From assembly GCA_022447095.1 (NCBI GenBank), contig JAKUUP010000011.1, positions 1-45,183 of the forward strand: DNA of 45,183 nt, in the 5' to 3' direction. A program made the position numbers and the translations under genes. Shown one piece after another: positions 14,947 through 23,042 of the stretch; position 1 is the stretch's first letter; every line of letters starts with the position of its first letter. Source of the stretch: Candidatus Thalassarchaeum betae (GTDB lineage: Archaea; Thermoplasmatota; Poseidoniia; Poseidoniales; Thalassarchaeaceae). The notes under the pieces were generated by a model, which was not told the origin of the DNA, made no database searches, and worked only from the letters and a program-made list of their open reading frames with translations.

Positions 14947-15894
14947 GTGTCGGTACGTGACTTCATCGAGGAGAATTACCGCCACTTTAACGCTGGGGCA
15001 CTCGCACGATGCGCAGAATCTCTGCGTGGATTCCTAGACAATGATGGGAGGCTGATGGTCACTCTGGCCGGTGCGATGTCTACTGCTGAGATTGGCAGGA
15101 GCTTGGCTCCGGCTATTCGCGCTCAGAGGGTGCATGCCATCTGCTGCACCGGCGCCAATCTGGAAGAGGAACTGTTCAATCTGGTCGCACACTCTAGTTA
15201 CGAGGAGATAGAGGACTGGCGCGAGCTTACAGCTAGTGACGAGGTCGCGTTACGGGAACGTGGGATGAATCGGGTGACCGATGTTGCGATTCCGGAAGAG
15301 GATGCGATTCGCGCTATTGAGAAACCATTGATGTCGCTGTGGGAGGACGCTGAGGCTGCGGACGACCGTAGGTTCCCACATGAGTACTTGTATGACCTGT
15401 TGCTCCACGGAGAATTGGAGTTCGATGCGAAGCCAGAGAGTTCCTGGCTGGTGGCAGCAGCAGATGCGAATCTCCCCATCTTCACACCCGGATGGGAGGA
15501 CTCGACGCTTGGCAACATACTTGCTGCTCGCGTCCTCGACTGCTCGCTCAAGGGCCCGGATATTGTCAAGGGAGGCCTGCACGCTATGCAAGCGCTTGCA
15601 GACTGGTATCGCGAGGACGATTCGCCGACCGGTCTGCTTCAAGTCGGCGGTGGCATCGCCGGCGACTTTGCGATCTCGGTTGTGCCGATGCTGCGTCAAG
15701 ATGCCAAGGTCGATGTCCCGCTATGGTCCTGGTTCGCGCAAATCTCGGAGTCGCGTCCGTCCTACGGGGGCTATTCAGGCGCATCACCTAACGAGAAGAT
15801 AAGCTGGGAAAAACTCGATGCTGAGACTCCTAAGTTCGTCATTGAGTCAGATGCTACCATTGTTCTGCCACTGTTGCTGGCAGCCCTAGAATAA
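14947..15894 (+). CDS. Deoxyhypusine synthase-like protein
   Basis: Family of NAD-dependent enzymes that move the aminobutyl group of spermidine, either to eIF5A/aIF5A (deoxyhypusine) or to another amine. Motifs: VTLAGAMSTAEIGRSLA (~38-54), CTGANLEEELFNL (~71-83), PIFTPGWEDSTLGNI (~178-192), LLQVGGGIAGDF and PSYGGYSGASPNEKISWEKLD near the C-terminus. The catalytic Lys is retained in SWEK (the common form is SWGK). SYGGYSGASPNEK and ESDATIVLPLLLAAL look more like the bacterial DHS-like branch than classical archaeal DHS, so the acceptor may not be aIF5A. The GTG start has GGTGAGG just upstream. Spermidine supply from the adjacent speD fits either role. Confidence 0.85.
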   Translation: MSVRDFIEENYRHFNAGALARCAESLRGFLDNDGRLMVTLAGAMSTAEIGRSLAPAIRAQRVHAICCTGANLEEELFNLVAHSSYEEIEDWRELTASDEVALRERGMNRVTDVAIPEEDAIRAIEKPLMSLWEDAEAADDRRFPHEYLYDLLLHGELEFDAKPESSWLVAAADANLPIFTPGWEDSTLGNILAARVLDCSLKGPDIVKGGLHAMQALADWYREDDSPTGLLQVGGGIAGDFAISVVPMLRQDAKVDVPLWSWFAQISESRPSYGGYSGASPNEKISWEKLDAETPKFVIESDATIVLPLLLAALE

Positions 15895-17127
15895 GTCTGT
15901 GAAATCGCTGCATTGCTCGGCTATCCTAAGCAGTTGGTTGTACTTAGAGGTGCGATCGCTCCTCGCCGGCGCTCCAGTCTTGATTTGCTTGGCGTCAGTA
16001 CCTACGGCAAAGTCTGCGATGAGATCGTCGGAGGTCTCCCCGGAGCGGTGACTGATGACGGTGGCGAAGCCAGAGGTTCGGGCCATCTCCATGACTCGCA
16101 GGGTCTCGGTGACCGTGCCAATCTGATTGAGTTTGATGAGGATGGCATTACTCGCGCCATCGGCTATTCCTCGAGCGAAGCGCGTGGGGTTGGTCACATA
16201 GAGGTCGTCGCCGACAATCTGCACCCGGCCTCCCTCACGAGCCGTGAATTCAACCCAAGAGTTCCAATCATCCTCGCCAAATGCGTCCTCTATGGAGACT
16301 ATCGGATAGTTGTCGAGCCATGAAGAGTAGAGTGCTCCCAACTCAGAGCCGGACATCACCTTGCCGTCGATATGGTAACCATCGTCGCGATGGAACTCCT
16401 CTGCGGCGCAGTCGAGAGCAATCGAAATCTGCTCACCGGGCTTGTACCCGGCTCGCTCTATCGCTCCAAGCACGTGACGCAGTCCGTCCTCGTTGCGTGG
16501 GAGGTTAGGTGCGAAACCGCCCTCATCACCCACGCCGCTGAGAAGGCCTTCCTCTTTGAGCACCGACTTCAGCGCGTGGTAAGTCTCCACCCCAGCGCGA
16601 AGAGCCCTAGGAAAACTATCGAAGCCGTGAGGTACGATCATGAACTCCTGAACATCGACATTTGAGGATGCATGGACGCCACCGTTGAGGATGTTCATCT
16701 GCGGCACCGGCAGGCTACTGCGATCTCTGCCAGAGATGTGTGCCCACAGTGGGCCGTCTGCCGCTGCCCTCAAACACGCCATTGAGGCGCCAAGGATCGC
16801 GTTGGCACCTAGGCGGCCCTTGTTCGCTGTCCCATCGAGTGCAATGAGAGTGGCATCAATGGCTTCCTGATCATTCACATCCATGCCTATCAGAGCGTTG
16901 CGAATCTCACCGTTGACGTGGGCGACGGCTGCATCGACGCCTTTGCCAGACCACTGAGCACCTCCGTCGCGCAGTTCAACAGCCTCGTAACTGCCAGTAC
17001 TGGCACCGGAGGGGACCGCTGCACGGCCGCGCAATACCCCGTCCACGCAGCAGTCGACTTCGACAGTCGGGTTGCCGCGAGAATCCAGAATAACCCGGGC
17101 GGAGAGGTCGCTGACAGCGCCACTCAT
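15886..17127 (-). CDS. eno: Enolase
   Basis: Interconverts 2-phosphoglycerate and phosphoenolpyruvate in glycolysis/gluconeogenesis. The ATG at 17127 gives MSGAVSDLSARVILDSRGNPTVEV, the standard enolase N-terminus; the frame is open to 17172. SGASTGSYEAVELRDGG is the mobile loop, and ALDCAAEEF and SIEDAFGEDDW carry metal ligands. IVGDDLYVTN holds the third metal Asp, ILIKLNQIGTVTETL the catalytic Lys, and VISHRSGETSDDLIADFAVG the phosphate-binding loop. 413 aa is normal. The last codons overlap the DHS-like gene by 9 bp (convergent). It follows a hypothetical gene in the same direction after 49 bp. Confidence 0.96.
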   Translation of the reverse strand: MSGAVSDLSARVILDSRGNPTVEVDCCVDGVLRGRAAVPSGASTGSYEAVELRDGGAQWSGKGVDAAVAHVNGEIRNALIGMDVNDQEAIDATLIALDGTANKGRLGANAILGASMACLRAAADGPLWAHISGRDRSSLPVPQMNILNGGVHASSNVDVQEFMIVPHGFDSFPRALRAGVETYHALKSVLKEEGLLSGVGDEGGFAPNLPRNEDGLRHVLGAIERAGYKPGEQISIALDCAAEEFHRDDGYHIDGKVMSGSELGALYSSWLDNYPIVSIEDAFGEDDWNSWVEFTAREGGRVQIVGDDLYVTNPTRFARGIADGASNAILIKLNQIGTVTETLRVMEMARTSGFATVISHRSGETSDDLIADFAVGTDAKQIKTGAPARSDRTSKYNQLLRIAEQCSDFTDLF

Positions 17128-17176
17128 TGAAGCGGCGACCTGCCATCCCCCTCTCAAGGTTGCGTAGAACAAAGAT

Positions 17177-17611
17177 TCAGGCGTTGAGCCAACTCAGCCA
17201 GCGAGCGACCTTTCCTTGGACCTCAGGAACTTCCATCTCGGAGCGACAGCAGCGTTCCCAGCAAAGTTGCTCCTCTGTGGGTGAGATCGAGAACAGCTCA
17301 GCGCGGAACAGGACCCCATCGTGCTCCTGGCACTTGTCGCGGTTGTCGTCGACGAAGCAATGTAACAGGTGTTTGGGGAAATGCTGCATCTTACCAGCAG
17401 ACGGGCGACAGAGCATGACGCTCCTCTCGAGAAAGAGAAGTGAGTCGCCAGTGCCCTGATCGACCTCGTGTCCGAGTACCTTGGAGCCGGTCAAGAGAGA
17501 TGCGACGTCGACATTGTACCACTCGGTATGGGAGGGAGGGATGTCCAATCCAGAAACATCGTCGAGATACTCCTGAATACGGAGGTGCGCGACTGTCTCC
17601 TCCGCCGACAT
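17177..17611 (-). CDS. Hypothetical protein, Cys-containing
   Basis: 144 aa, no family recognised. It is mildly acidic, with no signal peptide or membrane segment. There are seven Cys residues, including a cluster LCWERCCRSE near the C-terminus and HCFVDDNRDKCQEHD in the middle, which could bind metal or form redox pairs. It precedes eno on the same strand, so it may share its message. The opposite strand also has open frames here, but this one has the most protein-like composition and the best spacing. Confidence 0.55.
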   Translation of the reverse strand: MSAEETVAHLRIQEYLDDVSGLDIPPSHTEWYNVDVASLLTGSKVLGHEVDQGTGDSLLFLERSVMLCRPSAGKMQHFPKHLLHCFVDDNRDKCQEHDGVLFRAELFSISPTEEQLCWERCCRSEMEVPEVQGKVARWLSWLNA

Positions 17612-17667
17612 CGGACGCGAATTGTCGCCGTCCCTAATGAATACGACTTTCTTTCGTGGTTTTTCTC

Positions 17668-17675
17668 ATGTACAT
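17668..17675. promoter_or_regulatory. Palindromic operator candidate upstream of the Lrp gene
   Basis: ATGTACAT is a perfect 8-bp palindrome within an AT-rich stretch between the 17611 gene and the regulator. Lrp-family proteins usually control their own gene from such sites. It is short enough to occur by chance. Confidence 0.3.
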
Positions 17676-17724
17676 AATCCGGAAACAACGAATGACCATA
17701 ATTCACACATCAGGTAGCGAACAT

Positions 17725-17733
17725 ACAAATATA
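17725..17733 (+). promoter_or_regulatory. Putative TATA box for the Lrp-family regulator
   Basis: ACAAATATA lies 22-30 nt before the ATG at 17755, in the expected place for an archaeal TATA box of a leaderless or short-leader transcript. The surrounding ~90 bp are clearly more AT-rich than the genes on either side. Confidence 0.5.
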
Positions 17734-17754
17734 GGTCCAATTTCGGCGCAATCC

Positions 17755-18177
17755 ATGGCCATAGTAGATAGTTTGGATAGAGCGATTCTGACAGTTTTGA
17801 GGGATTCGGGAAGAGCACCTTTCGTTGACATCGCCAAGCAGGTCGGAGTGACCGAGAGGACTGTTCGAACCCGCATGCGACGCATGGAAGAGGGGGGTGT
17901 GGTCCGCGGCTACACAATCCGCGAGGCTGGAATCGGACTGACTGCTTTGGTCCGTCTCAAGGTCGGCCCGGGTACAGAAATCGGAACCCTTGCTGGAGAG
18001 TTCGCTGCATGGCCTGGTATCGAGTGTGTGTACGAAATCAGTGGAGACGCGGATCTGGTCGCCGTCGTCCACGTCGACGACACCGTTGCGCTACGGGGCC
18101 TGCTTGAGGAAATGTGGCACGCCGCGCCCGGTGAAATCAGCACAACCCAAACCGAACTCGTTCTAGAGCAGTACTAG
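17755..18177 (+). CDS. Lrp/AsnC family transcriptional regulator
   Basis: 140 aa. The start MAIVDSLDRAILTVLRDSGR and the helix-turn-helix FVDIAKQVGVTERTVRTRMRRMEEGGVV with GYTI form the N-terminal DNA-binding domain (~1-60). The rest is the RAM/effector-binding fold: VRLKVGPGTEIGTLAGEFAAWPGIECVYEISGDADLVAVVHVDD, in which the G-D-x-D-L turn is conserved. The frame extends upstream to 17656, but the AT-rich promoter lies there. It probably binds an amino acid as effector. Likely targets are itself and perhaps the divergent 17611-eno unit, since it faces that unit across a 143-bp AT-rich gap. Confidence 0.9.
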   Translation: MAIVDSLDRAILTVLRDSGRAPFVDIAKQVGVTERTVRTRMRRMEEGGVVRGYTIREAGIGLTALVRLKVGPGTEIGTLAGEFAAWPGIECVYEISGDADLVAVVHVDDTVALRGLLEEMWHAAPGEISTTQTELVLEQY

Positions 18178-18732
18178 TCAGAGTTTCCACTTGACCGAGC
18201 AACCGATGCTAGTGGTACGCGGGACGGCGACGCCGCGACCGGCGGCGAGGTCGTCCATCGCATCGGATAAGTCGGAAGAAGTCGTATGTGAGGGGTCTCT
18301 CGGAGAGTCATCCAGTCTCCCGCGGTAGACGACGGAACCAGATGAGTCGATGAGGTAGAACTCTGGTGTCCTCTCCGCTCCGTACGCGCGCGCGGTATCT
18401 TGACTGGCATCATGCAGGTAGGAGTAGCTCATCCCCCTGTTTGCCCTCTTGACCATATTATCCCACGAATCAGACTCGTAGTTGACCGGGTCGTTTGAGT
18501 TAATCCCTGCGAAGCCGAGGCCTTCAGAGCGCGCGCGCTCAGCCATTGCCTCAATACGCGGTTCAGAACCCACCACATACGGGCAGTGATTGCAGGTGAA
18601 AACGACGATGGCTCCGTTATGGGACATCACGTCGGTCAGCGACATCGAATCGCCACCCACAGCTGTATTGGCATTCGGCAGGTGAAAATCGGGAGCGGTC
18701 CCCCCCGGTTCTATTCCCAGAGGCTCCGGCAT
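18178..18732 (-). CDS. Thioredoxin-fold protein with CNHCP motif (redoxin/AhpC-TSA family)
   Basis: 184 aa from the ATG at 18732. N-terminal PGGTAPDFHLPN is the standard redoxin opening. The redox centre is FTCNHCPYV (C-x-x-C). INSNDPVNYESDSWDNM, YLHDASQDTARAYGAERTPEFYLID with the cis-Pro, and VYRGRLDDSP follow, and it ends SIGCSVKWKL. This whole pattern defines a widespread small family of thiol-disulphide proteins often annotated as a thioredoxin family protein or peroxiredoxin; the substrate is unknown. No signal peptide is visible, so it acts in the cytoplasm. It lies 32 bp downstream of the TPR gene and is probably transcribed with it. Confidence 0.88.
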   Translation of the reverse strand: MPEPLGIEPGGTAPDFHLPNANTAVGGDSMSLTDVMSHNGAIVVFTCNHCPYVVGSEPRIEAMAERARSEGLGFAGINSNDPVNYESDSWDNMVKRANRGMSYSYLHDASQDTARAYGAERTPEFYLIDSSGSVVYRGRLDDSPRDPSHTTSSDLSDAMDDLAAGRGVAVPRTTSIGCSVKWKL

Positions 18733-18764
18733 GAGGCGCGGGGGTGGCGGTCGGCAGTTCAACC

Positions 18765-21059
18765 CTATGTAGTCGGACCGGGTTTCGGTGGACCGGTTCC
18801 GTCCTTGCACTCCTCAAGTCTGCGACGTGCCAGACGGTGCTCGGGATCGGCATCGAGTACTCGCCTCCATGCCGCTGCTGCCTTCTTGGGGTCACTGCCC
18901 TCGTGCAGTATCGTCGCGATTCGAAGTCGGGCATCGATGTGGTGCTCATCATGCTCGGCAGCGTTCTCAAAATCATGTGTGGCGTCCTCGATGCGCCCGA
19001 AGTCGAGATACAGAAGTCCTCGCTGGTACCATGCGTCGGAGTGCGTCGGATCGATTTGCAAAGCGGTATTCAGAGGTTTCTCCGCCTGCTCTGGTCGCCC
19101 TCTGGCAATCAAGCAGGTTCCGAGATGAACCAGTGCCATTGTGTGCTCGGGTTTGTGTTCAATCAGCCTGCGCAACTCGGCTTCGGCCTCATCCCAATCA
19201 CCGTGGTTCATGAGTATCTCAGAGCGGCGGAGGCGAGCCAAGACCAACTTGGGGTGGTTGCTGACCAAGTGATCGGCGTCGTCGAGCGCGGTCACGAGGT
19301 CTCCCTTCATGAGTGCGGCCGAGCATCTGTTGAGTCGCGCCCGAACGTGCTCCGGCTCGTTGTCTAGGACCTTAGTGAACAGTGACTGGGCCTCTGTGAG
19401 ACGGTTCTGACGAGCTGCTATCATACCGCGGATGAAAGGTATCGTCATGTGGTTATTCAATTGGGTCGCCGCCTCGGCCACCAGAGTGTCAGCCTGCTCG
19501 AGACGGCCCATGTCCAAGCAGAGTTGCGCCTCTTCGAGCGCTATCGAGGGATGTTCCGGGATTAACCGACGGGCTCTGGTCAAAGCGACTTCCGACTCGT
19601 TGGGCGCGCCCTGGTAACGTAGCGCTCTGGCACGGCCCAGCCAAGCGAGACCCGACTCGCGGTCGCGGTCAATTGCCCCATCAAAGGCAACCAGTGCATC
19701 AAGCAGAACGAGTTGGTCGTGCTGCCCCGTGTTGTCCCTATGTTCCTCAGTCGTCACCAGATGAAGGCGTCCGTCCATCACATGCAAAGAAGCGTGCTCC
19801 CATGCCTCCGGAGGTGATTCGTTCAGGACCTTTCGCGACCATTCGGTGGCTCCGGCTCGCAGAAGGACAAGACTCAGACGGGCTCTGGCCTCGGCGTCCT
19901 CTGGATTGGTCTCGAGTCTTTCCTCCAAGACGGCTCTCGCGGCGTCCAACCGGTCGTCGTTTTCGAATATCTCAGACTCCAGCAGGACTCCGTACTCACC
20001 CAGCACGGTCGCCCGGCGAATGCTCTGCAGCGCCTCCTTGGTCCTATCCGTATCCGCCGAGAGGAGTTTCGCGTGTAACAACCAGGCCTCACCGTTGTCT
20101 GGATTTACCTCCAAGGCTCTCTCCACAGATTCCAGAGCGACGGCGATCTCGCCAAGCATGAGTAATTTTGCTGCACGTTCGAGCCAACCCGAGGAGGTCT
20201 CCGGCTCGGTTGCACGGGGGTCAACGTCCTTGTTGACCTCTCTCGCTCTTTCGACTATCTCTGACAGTTCTGTGGTCACGAGAGAGGGGTCGAACTCGAC
20301 TCCCAGCGCTTCCAGTCTGCGATGGTTGCGGGTCACACGCTCTTCGTCCGACCCAGTTAGCAACAGCGCCTGCTCCTTGAGCACGGCGATGTCATCTGGG
20401 TCGATTGCAAGTAGTCTCTCAAGGCTGCGATCTAGCTTTTCTACATCGCCCTCCTCCCTCTGAATAGTGGCGAGGGCCCTGAGCGCCTCGGCGTCCTCGG
20501 CACTGAGGCTATGAGCGCAGCGGTAGAAGTCCGAGGCACGGATGGTTCGGTCGATACCGTGGAAGAGTTCGCCTAGCCTCCTGTGCTCATCGCCGCTGAG
20601 TTCCAAGTCCTCGGCCTGCATCTCGGCTTCGTTGAGGATTGCATCGAGGCGCTCGACCAACGGCAGCAGGCCCGGTATGACCTTCTTCTCGCCTTCATCT
20701 GAGCTGAGTCCTGGGTAGTAGTGGAGAATTGTCTTGGCTGCATGTGTGGCGATGGCGACGGACTCACTGGAGCTGATATTGACGTCCTGCTCGAACAGCA
20801 ATGTCTCAGCCGACTCGAGTGATTTGTGGGCATCGAGCAGTCCGTGCACCTCGGGCGTCTCACTGAGAACCGTGTCGACGCCCCTGGACAACAGGTCGAG
20901 GCGTTGAGAGGTGTCAGAGAGGTCGCCCTGTAAGGAGCCCATCTTGTCGCGCATCCGCTCCCTCTGTCTCAGCACAGCCTGATGCCTGAGCCACAGAGTC
21001 AGTAGCGCCAAACCTAGCAGGGCATACAAAGCCAGTATGCCCAAAGTAGACTGTTCCAT
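18765..21059 (-). CDS. Membrane-anchored TPR-repeat protein
   Basis: 764 aa. One N-terminal transmembrane helix (LGILALYALLGLALLTLWL, ~5-24) is followed by a basic coiled coil (RQRERMRDKMGSLQG). Helical tetratricopeptide-type repeats fill most of the remainder; clear units contain FHGIDRTIRASDFYRCAHSL, GEIAVALESVERALEVNPDN, HLGTCLIARGRPEQAEKPLN and RGLLYLDFGRIEDATHDFEN, each ~34 residues with G8/A20/P32-like positions. Such proteins scaffold complexes at the membrane; partners are unknown. The topology is uncertain. It is downstream of dnaG across a 113-bp gap holding a hairpin, and upstream of the redoxin. Confidence 0.88.
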   Translation of the reverse strand: MEQSTLGILALYALLGLALLTLWLRHQAVLRQRERMRDKMGSLQGDLSDTSQRLDLLSRGVDTVLSETPEVHGLLDAHKSLESAETLLFEQDVNISSSESVAIATHAAKTILHYYPGLSSDEGEKKVIPGLLPLVERLDAILNEAEMQAEDLELSGDEHRRLGELFHGIDRTIRASDFYRCAHSLSAEDAEALRALATIQREEGDVEKLDRSLERLLAIDPDDIAVLKEQALLLTGSDEERVTRNHRRLEALGVEFDPSLVTTELSEIVERAREVNKDVDPRATEPETSSGWLERAAKLLMLGEIAVALESVERALEVNPDNGEAWLLHAKLLSADTDRTKEALQSIRRATVLGEYGVLLESEIFENDDRLDAARAVLEERLETNPEDAEARARLSLVLLRAGATEWSRKVLNESPPEAWEHASLHVMDGRLHLVTTEEHRDNTGQHDQLVLLDALVAFDGAIDRDRESGLAWLGRARALRYQGAPNESEVALTRARRLIPEHPSIALEEAQLCLDMGRLEQADTLVAEAATQLNNHMTIPFIRGMIAARQNRLTEAQSLFTKVLDNEPEHVRARLNRCSAALMKGDLVTALDDADHLVSNHPKLVLARLRRSEILMNHGDWDEAEAELRRLIEHKPEHTMALVHLGTCLIARGRPEQAEKPLNTALQIDPTHSDAWYQRGLLYLDFGRIEDATHDFENAAEHDEHHIDARLRIATILHEGSDPKKAAAAWRRVLDADPEHRLARRRLEECKDGTGPPKPGPTT

Positions 21060-21126
21060 CGTCCCCAGCGGACCTGTACGACTTTTGATGGCTTCTGCGG
21101 TTGACGAGGCTCACGCCGGCATTGTT

Positions 21127-21145
21127 GGCGGGACTATGTCCCGCC
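21127..21145 (-). terminator. Perfect 8-bp hairpin between dnaG and the TPR gene
   Basis: GGCGGGAC-TAT-GTCCCGCC forms a perfect stem of 8 bp with a 3-nt loop, 28 nt past the dnaG stop and 68 nt before the TPR start. It has no U-run after it on either strand, so it is not a classical bacterial-type terminator. An RNA-processing or attenuation element for the downstream gene is the alternative. Confidence 0.4.
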
Positions 21146-21172
21146 GAAGAGGATTCGCTAATTGCTTGCGAA

Positions 21173-22339
21173 TCAGAGGTCTTCAGTCGAGTAGGCCTGA
21201 ACGCCGGACTTCCGGGTTACCTTGCCAACCGATGTGCCTAGCACGTTCTCGATACCTGCGCCAGAAGCGTAGTCGAATATCTTGCCTGTCACCTTGCCGG
21301 CGAAGACAAGCCCCTGGGGGTTAGACGACTCTGCTAGAGTTTCTTGGAGCTTGCTCGCCCCTATCGGATCCGAGCCCGAGCCGTCCTCGTTGACTATCAC
21401 TGCCTGATTCTGCTTCAGTCCATCTAGCATTCCTGCCCAGGCCTTGACTTCGTCGGGGGTCTCTAGGGCCTCCGCGCCTCGACCGACTGATCTGTCGTCT
21501 TCCTTGTTCATCTGGGACTGGATACGGGCGACTATCTTGCCGGCCGTCTCCTTCTGGCTGAGTGACTTCGTTACGACCTTCATTTCGAGGTGTTCGACCT
21601 CTCGGCTCTGTGGCGCGAAAGCGACATGTGTCAATGCATTGCCGAGAACACCGCTGATTTCCATCAGCAGCAGCTTGCCACCGCGGTCCCCGTCGAGGAA
21701 CGCAGTAACCGTCTTCTTCGACTTAGCGAGTTCCAACAACTCTGGCTTGATGCCGGAGCCCATGGTGGCGATTGCGTTCTTGATGTCGAACTTCAGCAGG
21801 TTAAGAACATCGTTGCGTCCTTCGACGATGATAATCGCCTCGGACTTAGTCACATTCGGACCCGCGGTCATTCCATTGTATTCAACTTCCTTTTCCAGAT
21901 TCAGTACCGAGCGAACCTCATCCAGGATGTTCCTCGATTCGTCCGCGCCGGCGTTCACGATGCTGAGCAGGAGTTCCTTGGCCCTGTCTATCACGGTGTC
22001 CCTCTTTACAGAGACGATATTCTCAATTCTCAAGACCTTGATCGAGGCCTTGCACGGTCCGATTCTGTCTATTGTCTCAAGTGCAGCGCCAATCACGGCT
22101 GTGCTGACTTCGTCGATGGACGTAGAGAGTTGTATCTCGCCCTTCACTTTGCCTTTGTGCTGGTGTAAAACGACGTCTACGTGGCCGATGCGACCAGTCC
22201 GCTGGAGCTTTCTGAGTTGCATCTCGTTGCCGAGCAGACCTTCGGTCTGTCCGAAAATCGCCCCTATGACGTCCTTACGCGCAACGGTACCGTCAGTGCG
22301 GATAGTTGCGTGAATCACGTATTTTCCTTCATTTGTCAT
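21173..22339 (-). CDS. dnaG: Archaeal DnaG (TOPRIM primase-like protein)
   Basis: Archaeal DnaG has a TOPRIM domain and is found both as a primer synthase and as a stable part of the RNA exosome. Motifs: GKYVIHATIRTDGTVARKDVIGAIFGQTEGLLG at the N-terminus; IDRIGPCKASIKVLRIENI before the TOPRIM; AIIIVEGRNDVLNLLKF with the TOPRIM Glu; and TAFLDGDRGG with the DxD-type metal residues. It lacks the bacterial zinc finger and helicase-binding domain, as expected. The C-terminal ~50 residues (LVFAGKVTGKIFD onward) form a Gly/Val-rich tail after a low-complexity linker; similar tails occur in other archaeal DnaG. It is preceded by a strong Shine-Dalgarno sequence. Confidence 0.95.
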   Translation of the reverse strand: MTNEGKYVIHATIRTDGTVARKDVIGAIFGQTEGLLGNEMQLRKLQRTGRIGHVDVVLHQHKGKVKGEIQLSTSIDEVSTAVIGAALETIDRIGPCKASIKVLRIENIVSVKRDTVIDRAKELLLSIVNAGADESRNILDEVRSVLNLEKEVEYNGMTAGPNVTKSEAIIIVEGRNDVLNLLKFDIKNAIATMGSGIKPELLELAKSKKTVTAFLDGDRGGKLLLMEISGVLGNALTHVAFAPQSREVEHLEMKVVTKSLSQKETAGKIVARIQSQMNKEDDRSVGRGAEALETPDEVKAWAGMLDGLKQNQAVIVNEDGSGSDPIGASKLQETLAESSNPQGLVFAGKVTGKIFDYASGAGIENVLGTSVGKVTRKSGVQAYSTEDL

Positions 22340-22346
22340 TGTTTTT

Positions 22347-22353
22347 TCTCCTT
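22347..22353 (-). promoter_or_regulatory. Strong ribosome-binding site of dnaG
   Basis: On the minus strand AAGGAGA lies 7 nt before the dnaG ATG. Most genes in this window have no comparable site, so dnaG is probably translated from a real leader rather than leaderless. This also supports the start at 22339. Confidence 0.7.
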
Positions 22354-22367
22354 TAGTTTAGGCTCTC

Positions 22368-22437
22368 GGCCCCACTTTTGGGGCCTCGCTCCCGGTTTTC
22401 GCCAGTCGGCGGTTCGGTGGATGGGCGCCAAGCGCCC
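22368..22437 (-). other. Structured leader/intergenic region upstream of dnaG with two hairpins
   Basis: The 233-bp gap between dnaG and the 22573 gene holds two perfect 6-bp hairpins: GGCCCC-ACTTTT-GGGGCC (22368-22385) and GGGCGC-CAA-GCGCCC (22423-22437), separated by GC-rich sequence. Coding potential is low on both strands, and no tRNA cloverleaf or SRP/RNase P signature was found. It could be the long 5' leader of dnaG with an RNA switch, or a separate small RNA. Strand assignment follows the dnaG-leader reading. Confidence 0.4.
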
Positions 22438-22572
22438 GCGAGTGTGGCAGAGTACCTGCAATTCGTCCGACCTACCTGCCCTTCATGAACGCTACTGTTG
22501 GTGGAGAGAACTGATTATCGGTTGAATGATGATTGAAAGAGCCATTAAGAGAGACGGTGTGAATAGTTGTAC

Positions 22573-23040
22573 ATGGAGGCGGGACTGACTGACTGTAGGG
22601 CGGTGTTCCACGGTGCTACAATACTCGCCCTTCGCGATGGTCAGTTGTCGAACGGAGAGAAGCGGCTCCTAGTGAAACTGGCTCATGCATTCAAACTGGA
22701 AGAGGTTGAGCCGAAGCGCGTCTACGACGCTGTCGTAAACGGCGAAAGTCTCGGGCCAGGGCGTGAAATCGGGAGGCAGGAGATGCGCTTGGTCTACGAG
22801 CAGATTCTGGAAGCCGTTCTCATCCACACCGACCGCTCCGACGACGAGCTCACCATCCTAGCCTACCTACGTCGTGCCTTCGATATCAGCGACTCCGAGC
22901 ACAGGGCAATCACAAGGAGTCTCGACCGTCAGTTAGAGGAGATAATCCATAGGAACGTGCTGCAGGACTTCAGAATGCGTTTGGACGACACCATGGAGAG
23001 AATTGGGGGGATCTTCGACGGAATCCGGAGCCAAATCTGA
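22573..23040 (+). CDS. TerB-like helical protein
   Basis: 155 aa from the ATG at 22573 (a TTG at 22567 is less likely). All-helical; HGATILALRDGQLSNGEKRLLVKLAHAFKLEE matches the first half of the TerB/DjlA-type repeat, where the acidic D-G-x-x-x-x-x-E pattern can bind a metal. DRSDDELTILAYLRRAFDISDSEHRAIT is a second copy of the same pattern, so the protein looks like two TerB-like halves. The role is unknown; TerB domains occur in stress and membrane-surveillance contexts. It overlaps or abuts the following gene (2-bp gap), suggesting translational coupling. Confidence 0.7.
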   Translation: MEAGLTDCRAVFHGATILALRDGQLSNGEKRLLVKLAHAFKLEEVEPKRVYDAVVNGESLGPGREIGRQEMRLVYEQILEAVLIHTDRSDDELTILAYLRRAFDISDSEHRAITRSLDRQLEEIIHRNVLQDFRMRLDDTMERIGGIFDGIRSQI

Positions 23041-23042
23041 GG

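Noticed and set aside
22361-22450. Possible tRNA in the dnaG leader (GGTTCG present)
   Set aside because: No acceptor stem, anticodon arm or T-stem can be closed around it; only two local hairpins form.
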